Shown here: positions 1-8,241 of the stretch, piece after piece
How the letters are laid out: every line of letters starts with the position of its first letter
How positions within the stretch are numbered: position 1 is the first letter of the stretch
NCBI GenBank assembly: GCA_003427395.1
Contig: BFEA01000604.1
Span: 155,623 to 189,044, forward strand
DNA length: 33,422 bases
Origin: Chara braunii
Taxonomy: Eukaryota > Streptophyta > Charophyceae > Charales > Characeae
Direction: 5' to 3'
Program-made: the position numbers and the translations under genes
Notes under the pieces: generated by a model
The model's input: the letters and a program-made list of their open reading frames with translations, nothing else
The model's database searches: none
What the model was told of the DNA's origin: nothing

Positions 1-53
<53 letters not shown>
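1..53. repeat. (AG)n microsatellite
   Basis: Uninterrupted AG dinucleotide repeat at the very edge of the window; its full length to the left is unknown. Confidence 0.98.
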
Positions 54-56
<3 letters not shown>

Positions 57-341
57 GCGATACAAGTTTGGCTGTTACGTACCTGTGAAGTGTGCCGTGC
101 AGTCCCACGAAGAAGAAGGTAGCGGCCATAGCCGCGAAGCGTCACCACGGAGTAACGAAGGAGGGTGAGAGAGGACAGAGGGGGAGAGACCGAGCAGGGT
201 TAGAAAGCCATAGCCGAGAGGTGAAGAGAAAGCCGATCAAAAAAAAAAAAAAAAAGAGAAAGAAGACAGCACGGTGAAAGAAGGCGAGGAAGGTCAAGGG
301 AAGACGGAGGTTGGTGAGGGAGAGAGAAGCCGACATCCATA

Positions 342-465
342 GCTGACCGAAGGGTTGACCGGGAGAGTTGACCGGAGGTGTTGACCGACGTTGACCGGAG
401 ATGACCAGGGGTTGAGCAGGGGTTGACCGCAGCGTTGACCGGCGTTGACCAAGACGTTGACCAAG
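342..465. repeat. TTGACC-rich irregular tandem array
   Basis: About eight copies of TTGACC plus variants (ATGACC, TTGAGC) spaced roughly 9-20 bp apart, mostly as GTTGACCGG or GTTGACCAA. TTGAC(C/T) is the core of the plant WRKY-factor W-box, so the cluster could bind such factors. It could equally be a simple degenerate repeat. Confidence 0.7.
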
Positions 466-712
466 CTGGAACCGGTAAAATCTCGCCAAGCCTTCAGCCT
501 ATCCCTCGCCCTCTGGATCATCACACACCCTGTGGTACTAGCTGAGTCCACTCTGTCTGTCTCTTCTTTCTGCATCGAGTCTCTTTTGTCTAGGTGATAG
601 TAATCTGTGGATGAAGGATAGGGCCTTGTTGACCAAACCCACACGGGCTGGGTAGGGCTAAAGACTGTGTCTGACGACTCGACTGTACCGGAGGACACGA
701 ACCCTCCCAAGG

Positions 713-717
713 ACCGG
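713..717. repeat. Target-site duplication, left copy (ACCGG)
   Basis: ACCGG directly precedes the TGTC start of the 5' LTR and recurs at the end of the 3' LTR. Ty3/gypsy integrases normally make 5-bp duplications. The right copy shares its first A with the last base of the LTR, so the duplication is 4 or 5 bp depending on where the LTR is cut. Confidence 0.75.
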
Positions 718-1115
718 TGTCGGAAGACGATGCGGCGCAGCGGCAGAAGTTGACCCGTCGCAGTCAACCTCCGCGCTACGTCAAAACTGCGCCTAGGGAC
801 GTCCACAGTCATGGTCAAACTGGACCCTAACGCATCGGTTAGATTGCCCCTGGGCAGAAACTGAGGGAAAGACGGCGCGGCGGTACGGTCCTCCGGAGAC
901 CTGATCGTCCCCGTTGGACTGGAGCGTCGCGACCACAAGGGGCCAATTAGTGGGGTCCAGTCCAAACGGCACTCGAAACACACTAAGGGTTAGTGAGATA
1001 ATCAACTTTGACCGACCAGGACTGAACCGACACGGCCACGTAACCTGGCCAGAAAAGGAACGGCCCTAAACAGTCATATAGATGAACAGCCAGGCCCTAG
1101 TAATTAAGATAGGGT

Positions 1116-1121
1116 CACGTG
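1116..1121 (+). promoter_or_regulatory. G-box-like CACGTG in U3
   Basis: Palindromic CACGTG about 575 bp upstream of the LTR TATA box and just before the hairpin array; it is kept in the 3' LTR at 19547-19552. CACGTG is the plant bZIP/bHLH binding core. A single 6-mer is weak evidence, and only its conservation and U3 position support it. Confidence 0.3.
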
Positions 1122-1553
1122 CTATTTTTTGGCACGGGACTGACTGTTCGTTTCTCGAAGTCGGGCCTGCACCAGCCCCGAGCTAAAATTAGCACAGTCC
1201 CATGCTATTTTTAGCATGGGACTGACTGTTCATTTACCGGGGACAAGGCCTGTGCTCCCGTGCTAAAAGTAGCACAGTCCCACGCTATTTTTAGCGTGGG
1301 TCTAACTGTTCGTCTACTGGGGACTGGGCCTGCGCCAGTCCCGTGCTAAAATTAGCACAATCCCACACTATTTTTAACGTGGGACTGACTGTTCGTCTAC
1401 CGGGGCCTGGGGCTGCGCCAGTCCCGTGCTAAAATTAGCACAGCCCCACGCTATTTTTAGCGTGGGACTGACTGCTCGTCTACCGGGGACTGGGCCTGCG
1501 CCAGTCCCGTGCTAAAATTAGCACAATCCCACGCTATTTTTAGCGTGGGATTG
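1118..1553 (+). repeat. U3 hairpin array (array A), five units of about 82 bp
   Basis: Each unit holds two inverted repeats. One is GTGCTAA-AA-TTAGCAC. The other is a 13-bp stem CAGTCCCACGCTA closed by a TTTT loop and followed by its reverse complement. Units recur near 1180, 1257, 1338, 1424 and 1506, with a partial first copy at 1118. The linker is CTGTTCGTCTACCGGGG-like. Most units keep the pairing; the third has lost two pairs. The array lies directly upstream of the TATA box, so it may be a promoter or chromatin element or a structured part of the 3' end of the transcript. Confidence 0.9.
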
Positions 1554-1683
1554 ACTATTCGTCTGTTGGGGGCTGACCGTTCATATCCCAAGGTCGGGAC
1601 TGCTGCTATTTTTCGCTCAAGCCCAGTCCAAAGTTTGACCACAGCCCCGACCATGGGACTGCAGCACTCAGCCCCGATCACTT

Positions 1684-1709
1684 GGCCTCTCCATTATAAA
1701 AGAGAGGCC
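1684..1709 (+). promoter_or_regulatory. LTR TATA box in the loop of an inverted repeat
   Basis: TATAAAA at 1695-1701 lies in the 10-base loop (1692-1701) between GGCCTCTC (1684-1691) and its exact complement GAGAGGCC (1702-1709). It is the best promoter candidate in the LTR and would place the transcription start near 1725-1735. That leaves about 5.4 kb of LTR as R plus U5, transcribed at the 5' end of the genomic RNA. Confidence 0.75.
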
Positions 1710-1730
1710 ACGTCACCCAAAGGAGAGATC

Positions 1731-2573
1731 AGACAGACCGAGAGGAAGCCCTCACTTGCGGGAATGCAGAAACGCTGGCAGAACGGCAAGGGAGGCGGAC
1801 TGCTTGGGAGTGTTGAGCGAGCTAAGGAGCAGCGAGGAGAAGCTGGGACCAGAGCTACAGCGTTGAGGCAAGTGGGAGAAGCAAGCTGGGCGAGGCTAAG
1901 GCAAGTAAAGGGAGGTAAGGAAGGGGGTGGGCTGCATTGGGCAGGTGCGGTGGCCGGGGTTCTCACTTGGGTCACGACCATACTTCTGCTATCTCCTCTC
2001 ACCTCCTCTCCTCTTCTTCCCCCGTCTTTCCCCTCCCTGATCACTGCTCTCTCACTTTCCTTCCTTTCTCCCACCTCCTCGCTTATTCTTCCTTCGGTCG
2101 CCTCGGCTGATTGACTATACAGCTTACTAAGACCTTGTGTGAACCCACCTGTGCATCAAATGAGAACCGTGTACTGACTTGTGCGGTGCACCATACCCAT
2201 ACTAATGGCTATCTTTTCGAAGACCCAACAAGCATAGCCACGCACGGTGACGTGNGGTAAGCCAGAGCCCATAGCCGCAACCAGTGGTTTGGGAATGTCC
2301 TTGTGCTCGCTGCCTGTTGACCGAGAAGAGAGCGCCCCTTGCGCTCGCTGCCTGTTGGAGAGTACCCTCGCGTTCGCTTTCTGCTAATTGATAAAATAAT
2401 ATGCTAGCTGCGGGTCGATTTGAGGGGAGTGCATTCTTGCGAATACTGATGATCAGGTTGAGTAAGAGCTCACCGCTGTGCATTCCCGCCTGCGCCCATG
2501 CGCGCTGCTTTTGCTGCGAATTGTGGATTCTTGCTCACTTTTGTTGACTTAGCAATCTAATGATCATTCAGCA
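1731..2573 (+). other. LTR leader after the predicted start, non-coding
   Basis: Purine-rich from 1735 to about 1930, then strongly pyrimidine-rich at 1980-2098 with many CTCC/CTTCC motifs, then mixed sequence. Open frames here are compositional. One ambiguous base lies at 2255. Nothing recognisable was found. Confidence 0.6.
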
Positions 2574-3216
2574 CTAGGCAGACCTGTGCGGCTCGATATG
2601 ATGCTGTTCCGCTACTTGATGGGCTTGCGCAGGATCTGATCTGCCACATGACTGGTCTGCGCAGCGTGACTCNACTTTGATCCAGTACTTGGCAGACCTG
2701 CGCGGCTTGATATGACATTGTCTAGCCACTTGACGGGGCCGNGCAGATCGATAAGGGTCTGACCTGCCNCGTGGCAGGCNTGCACAGCATGATTTGGTTC
2801 CTGGAAGGTCTGCACAGTTTTGAAGGATCCGGTCCGCCACTTGGTGGGCTTGTGCAGCTCAGNAAGGCCTTGACCTGTTACTTGGCAGGCTGGCGCAGCT
2901 CGGTATAGCCCTGGTCTGTCACTTGGCGGGCTGACGCAACATTGATGTGCGCTGATCTGTCACTTTGCAGGCTGGCGCAGCCTGGTACGATTCTGATCTG
3001 TCGCTTGACAGTGTGGCGCAGCCTGATACAGTTCCGATTTGACTCTTCGCAGTCTGGCGCAGCCTGGTACCGTTCTGGTTGGTTGCTTTGGCAGTCCGGC
3101 TCAGCCTGGTACGATTCCAATCTGCCACTAGGCAGGCTGGCGCAACTTGATNAGTCACATGGCTGGTCTGCGCAGCTTGATAAGATTATGTTCAGCCACT
3201 TGGCAAGTCTGCGCAA
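2574..3216 (+). repeat. LTR array B, about 41-43 bp units
   Basis: Diverged units with core GGCTGGCGCAGC-TGGTA followed by TCTG(T/C)CACTTGGCA. The core recurs near 2888, 2929, 2970, 3012, 3053, 3097 and 3135. Many units form short hairpins with 4-base loops, for example CTGTC-GCTT-GACAG and CTGCC-ACTA-GGCAG. Six ambiguous bases (2673, 2742, 2769, 2780, 2863, 3152) fall here. Open frames through it are by-products of the repeat. Confidence 0.85.
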
Positions 3217-4140
3217 GTAGCCCTCAACTGCTGAGCACAGTGAGAGTTATGTTATTTATTTTATTTTATTATGCCGCTGATCATGCACGCTATGAGCTGT
3301 GGTCCCTTGGCCCTAAGTGAAGGCTAAGTGAAGCCGTCAATTGCTGAGCATAGTGAGGGTTATTTTATTTATTTTATCATGCGTCCAGCAATTCTTTGGC
3401 TGGTCACGCATGCTATGGGCTGTGCTGCCTTGGCCCTAAGTGAAGGCTGAGCGGGGCACTCAGCTGTTAGATACAATTATTTTACTTGATTTATGACCAG
3501 CAGTGCCTCAGCCCTAAGTGAAGGCTGAGCGGTGCACTCAGCTGTCAGATACAATTATTTTACTTGATTTATGACCAGCACTTGCTTGACTGGTCACACA
3601 CGCAGCAGGCAGCAGTGTCTCAGCCCTAAGTGAAGGCTGAGTGGTGCACTCAGCTGCCTTACTTATTGATTTATCGCCAGCACTTGCTTGGCTGGTTACA
3701 CACACAGCGGACAACAGTGCCTCAGCCCTAAGTGAAGGCTGAGTGGTGCACTCCGCTGCGTGAATTATTGATATAAGACCAGCACTTGCTTGGCTGGTCG
3801 CACACGCGGCAAGCTGCAGTGCCTCAGCTACAAGTGAAAGCCGAGTGATGCACTTAGCTGTAGGGCACAACATATGTCATTTTATTTAATTATTTTATCG
3901 TAGGATCAGCTCCTGCTCGACTGGTCACCTGCTTGAGGGCAGTGGTGTTCTGACCCTGAGTGAAGGTCAAGGGTGGCACACCACTGCCAATCTCACAAGT
4001 GTTTGACCGATCACACATGTTGCTGGTAACAGCACCCTGGCCGTAAGTGAAGACCGGGCGTTGAATTCAGTGAGATTTGACTTATTTAGCTTCTACTTGG
4101 CTGATCACACGTCCCGGCCCTAAGGCCGAGTGTTGCATTT
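3217..4140 (+). repeat. LTR array C, about 80-120 bp units
   Basis: Units contain CTCAGCC-CTAAGTGAA-GGCTGAG (7-bp stem, 9-base loop), a second inverted repeat GACCAGC-ACTTGCTTG-GCTGGTC, and an AT-rich spacer such as ATTATTTTACTTGATTTAT. The GCCCTAAGTGAAGGC core recurs near 3310, 3431, 3511, 3623 and 3726, with more diverged forms near 3826, 3950 and 4040. Both stems tend to persist in diverged copies. Confidence 0.85.
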
Positions 4141-4189
4141 AATAACCAAGCACTGTGAGGTTTACTTTTTTTTAATACTGCAGGCTGTT

Positions 4190-4856
4190 GACTGAAAGAG
4201 TGGGCACGCATGCGCGCCCAAGCTTGATATTGCGCGCCCATGCGCGCCCAAGCTTGATATTGTGCTCCCATGCGCGCCCAGGCTAGGTGTTGTTATTTGA
4301 GTGCGCGCCCATGCACGCCTGAGCTTGATATTATTATTTGAGTGCATGCCCATGCGCACCCAAGCCTGATGTTATTATTTGAGTGCGTGCCCACGCGCGC
4401 CCGAGCCTGGCATTGTTATTTGAGTGCGCTCCTGAGCTTGAGATTAATATTTGAGTGCGCGCCCATGCGCGCAGATGCCTGGGATTGCTATTTGAGTGCG
4501 CGCCCATGCGCACCCATTCCTGGGATTGCTATTTGAGTGCGCGCACATGCGCGTTCAAGTTGGGAATAGCTATTTGAGTGTTCGCCCATGCGCGCCCAAG
4601 CTTGGCATTGCTGTTAGAGTGCGCGGCCATGTGCGCCCAAGCTTGACATCGCTGTTAGAGTGCGCTCCCATGTGCACCCATGCTCGATACTGTCATTTGA
4701 CTACGCGCCCATGCGCGCTTGCGCTGGATATTGCTGTTTGAGTGTGTGCCCATGCGCGCCCAAGCCTGGAACCGTTATTAGAGTGCGCGCCTATGCGCGC
4801 CCAGGCTGGATATTGTCAATTGAGTGCGCGCCCATTAGAGTGCGCGCCCTTTTGAG
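4190..4856 (+). repeat. LTR array D, about 50-55 bp units
   Basis: About a dozen units of the form TTTGAGTGCGCGCCC-ATGCGCGCCCAAGC plus a T/A-rich part such as TTGATATTGTTA. The core GCGCGC-CCAT-GCGCGC is a 6-bp stem with a 4-base loop. The alternating GC tracts could also favour Z-DNA or act as CpG-dense methylation targets. Open frames on both strands follow the unit and are not genes. Confidence 0.9.
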
Positions 4857-5059
4857 ATGATGACCTCAGAGCGAGTACTATGCTCCTGCTGGGATGATTT
4901 GCCATCACGCTCCCGTCGATTTATTTCCTTGCTGATCAGCACCACCCCATGCACATGATATCTTCCACACGGGGAGCATTTGCAGTTCAGTCCCTGCACA
5001 AACGACTTGGTACAGTCCAGCCCTAGTACATTCAACATTTATGATTGGTCCCTGTGCAT

Positions 5060-5500
5060 GAGATGTCTTGCTGATCAGTTGTTCAGTCGGGCCCCTTCAG
5101 GCTGGCCTACTTGAGATTGTTGCTGTTCAGTCGGGCCCCTTCAGGCGGGCCTATTTGAGATTGTTGCTGATCAGTCAGGCCCTGCGGGCCCATTCCATGA
5201 GATTGTTGCTGTTCAGCCGGGCCCCTTCAGGCGGGCCTATTTGAGATTGTTGCTGATCAGCCAGGCCCCTTCAGGCGGGCCTACTTGAGATTGTTGCTGT
5301 TCAGCCGGGCCCCTTTAGGCGGGCCTACTTGAGATTGTTGCTGTTCAGTCGGGCCCCTTCAGGCGGGCCCATTCCCTGAGATTGCTGCAGTTCAGCCAGG
5401 CCCCTTCAGGCGGGCCCATTTTTTGAGATCGTTGCTGTTTTAGCCGGGCCCCTTCAGGCGGGTCCATTCCTTGAGGTTGTTTGTTCAGCCGAGCTCACTC
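5060..5500 (+). repeat. LTR array E, about 50 bp units
   Basis: About nine units of GTTCAGTCGGGCCCCTTCAGG-type sequence followed by CGGGCCTATTTGAGATTGTTGCT. GGCCC and GGGCC flank CTTCAGGC, so every unit can pair. The array ends about 30 bp before the first LTR open frame. Confidence 0.9.
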
Positions 5501-5527
5501 GGGCAGGCACTAACATTGAGTTGCTGA

Positions 5528-6091
5528 CTACCATCCGACCAGGTCTTGGAGGGATCATCCGCACTAGTGAGAGTGCGCCTTCTGTCCAAGCTGGCCCGTC
5601 ATCGTGAAGCTGCCCCTACGTGGGGTAGACTAGTTGAGAGGTTCTGCTACCGACATGTGGGACATCAAAGCTTTGTTATCAGGGCCAATGAGTTCCCAAC
5701 TTCGAGACACANACTAGTGATTACCTATTCGGTAAAGGGGGCAGAGAAGGGGGTGAAGGGCACCACGTATGACAGTTTTGCTGACTACATATTTCGCAGG
5801 GAGAGCTATTGGAGGGATAATTGGCTACACATGGTGTTCCTTCGCGTACCTTCAACACCTGGGGGTGTACTCTTTGACTTTGATGGGTGTAACCCCAAAC
5901 CCCTCAGTGAGTCTCGCAGCAAGGAGAAGAGGCGGAAGGACAACCGGATTAGGAGGGAGATAGCCAGATCCGCAGTCCCGATCACTACATGCGTACAGAG
6001 ATATGAGAAGGATGAGTCCGACCAGGAGCCCTGCTGCGTGAGTGACATTGATCTTGGCGACTACTTCGACTGGGACACTCACAGAGACTGA
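5528..6091 (+). CDS. LTR-encoded ORF 1, unknown protein
   Basis: Open frame inside the 5' LTR, bounded by a TGA at 5525-5527 and a stop at 6089-6091. No ATG occurs in frame until 5830, so either translation starts elsewhere, or this is an internal exon (a possible acceptor ends CCGACCAG at 5542), or the true start has been lost. Composition is protein-like rather than repetitive: aromatic and charged residues are mixed, a basic stretch (RSKEKRRKDNRIRREIARS) sits about two thirds along, and the C-terminus is acidic (DIDLGDYFDWDTHRD). One codon contains an ambiguous base (5712). I recognise no family, and no membrane segment or zinc motif is evident. The copy in the 3' LTR is identical. ORF 2 follows in the same frame, 60 bp later. 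Confidence 0.5.
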   Translation, partial: LPSDQVLEGSSALVRVRLLSKLARHREAAPTWGRLVERFCYRHVGHQSFVIRANEFPTSRHXLVITYSVKGAEKGVKGTTYDSFADYIFRRESYWRDNWLHMVFLRVPSTPGGVLFDFDGCNPKPLSESRSKEKRRKDNRIRREIARSAVPITTCVQRYEKDESDQEPCCVSDIDLGDYFDWDTHRD

Positions 6092-6160
6092 GTCAGTGGA
6101 CAGTGACAGGAGCGCTGGAGACCGGTGAGCGGCGACGGAGGAGAGCGACATTGAGGAGGA

Positions 6161-6658
6161 TTGCGTATCTTCTTTCACGGTATCTGCTCGAAGGTGATTG
6201 ACTTCTACATGTCAGACGACCCTAGGACCGAGGCAATTGTTGGTCCTCCAAGACGGGAAGGTCCAGTCCCATATCTTGGGGATGGCTATAGTCATTTGGT
6301 CGGGGCTGACTTTGCTATGCAGGCTTTTCGGAAGCCTCTTTACGGAGATCGTTTCCTCGAGGTTTCTTACGTCTATGCGGATAGGAGAGGACGGATTGAG
6401 ATACTGATTGGAGCTACGGGCAACATCACCCTCGCAGAGGAGCTTTATCTCAGGAGCGTTGCAGACGAGGAGATGGCGAGATGCATGGCCTATATCTTCA
6501 AGATTGATCCAGCAGCGCCTGTTGATATCAGCTATGTGGTTTCAAAGTCGATAGCCACACGAGTTCTCAATGACGAGGGAAACCAGCGGGTACCAGACAT
6601 GGAGTCCCAAACAGCGACACTTACTCACAAGGGGGTGCCACTTGTCATTATTGATTGA
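6161..6658 (+). CDS. LTR-encoded ORF 2, unknown protein
   Basis: Open frame after a TGA at 6152-6154, ending TGA at 6656-6658. The first ATG is at 6209, giving about 149 residues; the upstream part reads well but lacks ATG. It shares the reading frame of ORF 1, and only about 60 bp with three stops separate them, so both may be pieces of one former gene or exons. The sequence looks like a soluble alpha/beta protein: GDRFLEVSYVYADRRGRIEI suggests a beta hairpin, followed by a helix-like segment with AEELYLRSVADEEMARCMAY. I recognise no family. A T-tract followed by AG lies directly downstream (6668-6677). The 3' LTR carries an identical copy. Confidence 0.5.
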   Translation: MRIFFHGICSKVIDFYMSDDPRTEAIVGPPRREGPVPYLGDGYSHLVGADFAMQAFRKPLYGDRFLEVSYVYADRRGRIEILIGATGNITLAEELYLRSVADEEMARCMAYIFKIDPAAPVDISYVVSKSIATRVLNDEGNQRVPDMESQTATLTHKGVPLVIID

Positions 6659-7180
6659 GGTCCTCTCTTTTTTTTAGTCACTATGATGTATTATGACATT
6701 ATTATGATCTATTAGTGACTGCAGCCGTCCGATGGCTGCTCCCTGCATACATTGTGTACTACTCTTCAGTCTCGTCATGCTCTTGCAGAGTCTGGTTTCT
6801 GGTCTTCTCGTTCTGTCAGTGTCGATTGCTCTATGATGTATGTATGTTGTTTTCCTCCTTATGTTTCACAGGTTACACTCAAGGCAGCTTGAAGGACTCT
6901 TGGATAATAGGGACTCCGGTGACCTTGAATCTAACCTGTATACGGGGTCAGGTGCAGGCGATAAACCCGAACGCCTCACTCTAAGTCGTGTCGCCGCTGG
7001 CAGGAGGGATAACCCTGACTACTTGGGTGTATGACTAAGTGTGACAAAGACTGCCTTTGAAGACAACTTTATTCCATACCTATCGAAATCCTGCGTGACA
7101 GTCTGCTAGTCCACCAACCCACTGAGCTCAATCCGGGGAAGAGCATCTAACTAGACCCTTGAAGCGGTGGGGGCGCAACA
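6659..7180 (+). other. 3' part of the LTR with splice-acceptor-like sites
   Basis: Holds a T8 tract ending in AG at 6677 and a strong pyrimidine-tract acceptor look-alike TTTTCCTCC...TTTCACAG ending at 6871. An open frame of about 54 codons runs from there to the TGA-bounded stop at 7032-7034 and has a polar, protein-like composition, so it could be a terminal exon. The LTR terminus GGGGGCGCAACA follows. No polyadenylation signal was identified with confidence. Confidence 0.45.
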
Positions 7181-7184
7181 AAAA

Positions 7185-7202
7185 TGGCGTCGTTGCCCGG
7201 GA
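7185..7202 (+). promoter_or_regulatory. Primer binding site, tRNA-Asp type
   Basis: TGGCGTCGTTGCCCGGGA lies four bases after the LTR end. It matches the complement of the 3' end of plant tRNA-Asp(GUC) at 16 of 18 positions (the canonical site is TGGCGCCGTTGCCGGGGA). This is the minus-strand primer site used by many plant non-chromoviral Ty3/gypsy elements, and it fixes both the orientation and the LTR boundary. Confidence 0.85.
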
Positions 7203-7438
7203 CTCAAAATTCTTGAGTTCCTGGGAGCGGACCTTGGTCACAATATTCTGTGACTAGGCAGCAGTCTAGCATATTTCGTACAAGGTCTGGCTCAGGTCAG
7301 AAAGACTTTCGGCTAGAGGAGTCCAGAGAGGAGGGGCCTCTTGCAGAAGTCTATCTGAAGTGATTCAGACCTGCAAGCAAGGGTTTGGAATTTGTTTTCT
7401 GGACCCTTCGCTTGAGAAGTCCATAAGTCAGAAACCAG
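7203..7438 (+). other. Leader between PBS and pre-gag ORFs
   Basis: Non-coding leader of 236 bp. Direct CTTGAGAAGT/CTTGAGTTCC-like words recur, but I saw no clear structure. Packaging or dimerisation signals would be expected here from retrovirus-like biology, but none is identified. Confidence 0.5.
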
Positions 7439-7849
7439 ATGATGACTGAAGAGTATAATGTCCTAGAAACCCTAACTCGTGTCACCTGCAGTGGTGTCTT
7501 CCCTTATATGTTTGTCAAATGCATTACTTGTGTAAAAAGTACGACGACTGTGCATGTGCTTGTCTCTAGATTCCTTAACACTGATGATTATGATATTCGA
7601 CCCTACATCCTAGAAGGGACTGATCGGGATCCGAGTTTCTTTGCCAACTGGGATGTTATTGTGAGGTGTGTCGAAGTAGAGAGGGATCAACTGAGACAAC
7701 AAGGGATAAAAGCAAGTTGGAGCTTACTGCCTGGGATTTATGAGAAGATTCCTACCTCGCCAGTACCTAAAGGATTCTGTGATGGTAGGAACTGGCAGCC
7801 AATCATCAATGCAGCACTGCGGGCAAACCTGGTGAGTAGTCGATGTTAG
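7439..7849 (+). CDS. Pre-gag ORF, repeated unknown domain copy 1
   Basis: Intact 136-codon frame starting ATGATG after a purine-rich context. Two motifs recur in neighbouring ORFs: VLVSRFLNTDDYDIRPY in the middle (about residues 40-56) and GFCDGRNWQPIINAALR near the C-terminus (about residues 112-128). I recognise no family. A Cys pair (CITC) near residues 29-32 has a counterpart in copy 2. The ORF overlaps the next one through ATGTTAG at 7843-7849. Extra ORFs between LTR and gag are known in some giant plant elements, but a repeated domain there is unusual. Confidence 0.65.
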   Translation: MMTEEYNVLETLTRVTCSGVFPYMFVKCITCVKSTTTVHVLVSRFLNTDDYDIRPYILEGTDRDPSFFANWDVIVRCVEVERDQLRQQGIKASWSLLPGIYEKIPTSPVPKGFCDGRNWQPIINAALRANLVSSRC

Positions 7850-8238
7850 CAGTAACGAAAGCGATAGAGGCACTGACTAGGATCCCGGCTGGGGGTGCCT
7901 TCCCGTACGTCATTGAGAGGTGTGTGACTTGTGAGCACGACTCAATGATCTTGTACGTCCTTGTAGCTTGGTTTCTTAATAGGGATGACTATGATGTGAG
8001 GCCATACAAAGCTGCTGAGACAAGGAGAGGGATCGATTAGGAGGCATGTTGGATAGCTGCTGCTGAGTATGTCCTGGATGAAAGGTTGTTGCTGAGACAA
8101 CGAGGGAAGAAAGTGACTTGGAGTGTCCTGCGTAGAGAGTTTGAGAGATTCCCAAGTCCGCCTGTGCCCGCTAGCTTCTGCGACGGAAAGGACTGGAGAC
8201 CAATCCTCAACGCGGTACTTAGGGACCGAGTGTGGTGA
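7843..8238 (+). pseudogene. Pre-gag ORF, repeated domain copy 2, one in-frame stop
   Basis: Begins at the ATG overlapping the previous stop and reads in one frame to TGA at 8236-8238, broken by a TAG at 8038-8040. It is clearly paralogous to copy 1: VLVAWFLNRDDYDVRPY matches its mid motif at 14 of 17 positions, and FCDGKDWRPILNAVLR matches its end motif. The Cys pair CVTC and the segment KVTWSVLRREFERFPSPPVP (copy 1: KASWSLLPGIYEKIPTSPVP) also align. The stop falls where copy 1 has an acidic loop, consistent with decay of a former full-length domain. Confidence 0.7.
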
Positions 8239-8241
8239 GCC

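Larger units (their letters stand above)
54..717. other. Left flank of element 1, non-coding
   Basis: No convincing gene. The stretch holds a purine-rich segment (about 160-300) with a poly(A) run near 240-254, then the TTGACC array described separately, then unique sequence up to the insertion point. Short open frames on both strands are low-complexity and look fortuitous. This DNA was joined to the sequence beginning at about 25581 before element 1 inserted, so it may be the 5' end of element 2, but I could not match it to the tail of element 2 by eye. Confidence 0.6.
718..7180 (+). repeat. 5' LTR of element 1 (6463 bp)
   Basis: Starts TGTC and ends CA directly before AAAA and the PBS. It aligns end to end with 19149-25580. 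By eye about 16 substitutions, mostly transitions, fall in the first 450 bp, then there are indels in the hairpin array and a 1-bp indel near 1720. From about 1732 to 6983 the copies look identical, ambiguous bases included, and a few differences reappear near the 3' end (around 6984, 7060, 7130 and 7155-7180). Contents in order: U3 with hairpin array, TATA box, pyrimidine-rich leader, four more tandem arrays, two ORFs, and a 3' tail with splice-acceptor-like sites. Confidence 0.95.

Noticed and set aside
2574-4860. Many open frames on both strands in the LTR arrays
   Set aside because: They follow the repeat units, read on both strands with repetitive peptides, and lack independent coding signals.
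1118-5500. CRISPR-like arrays
   Set aside because: Repeats are contiguous and diverged, without unique spacers of constant size, and sit inside LTRs of a eukaryotic retroelement.
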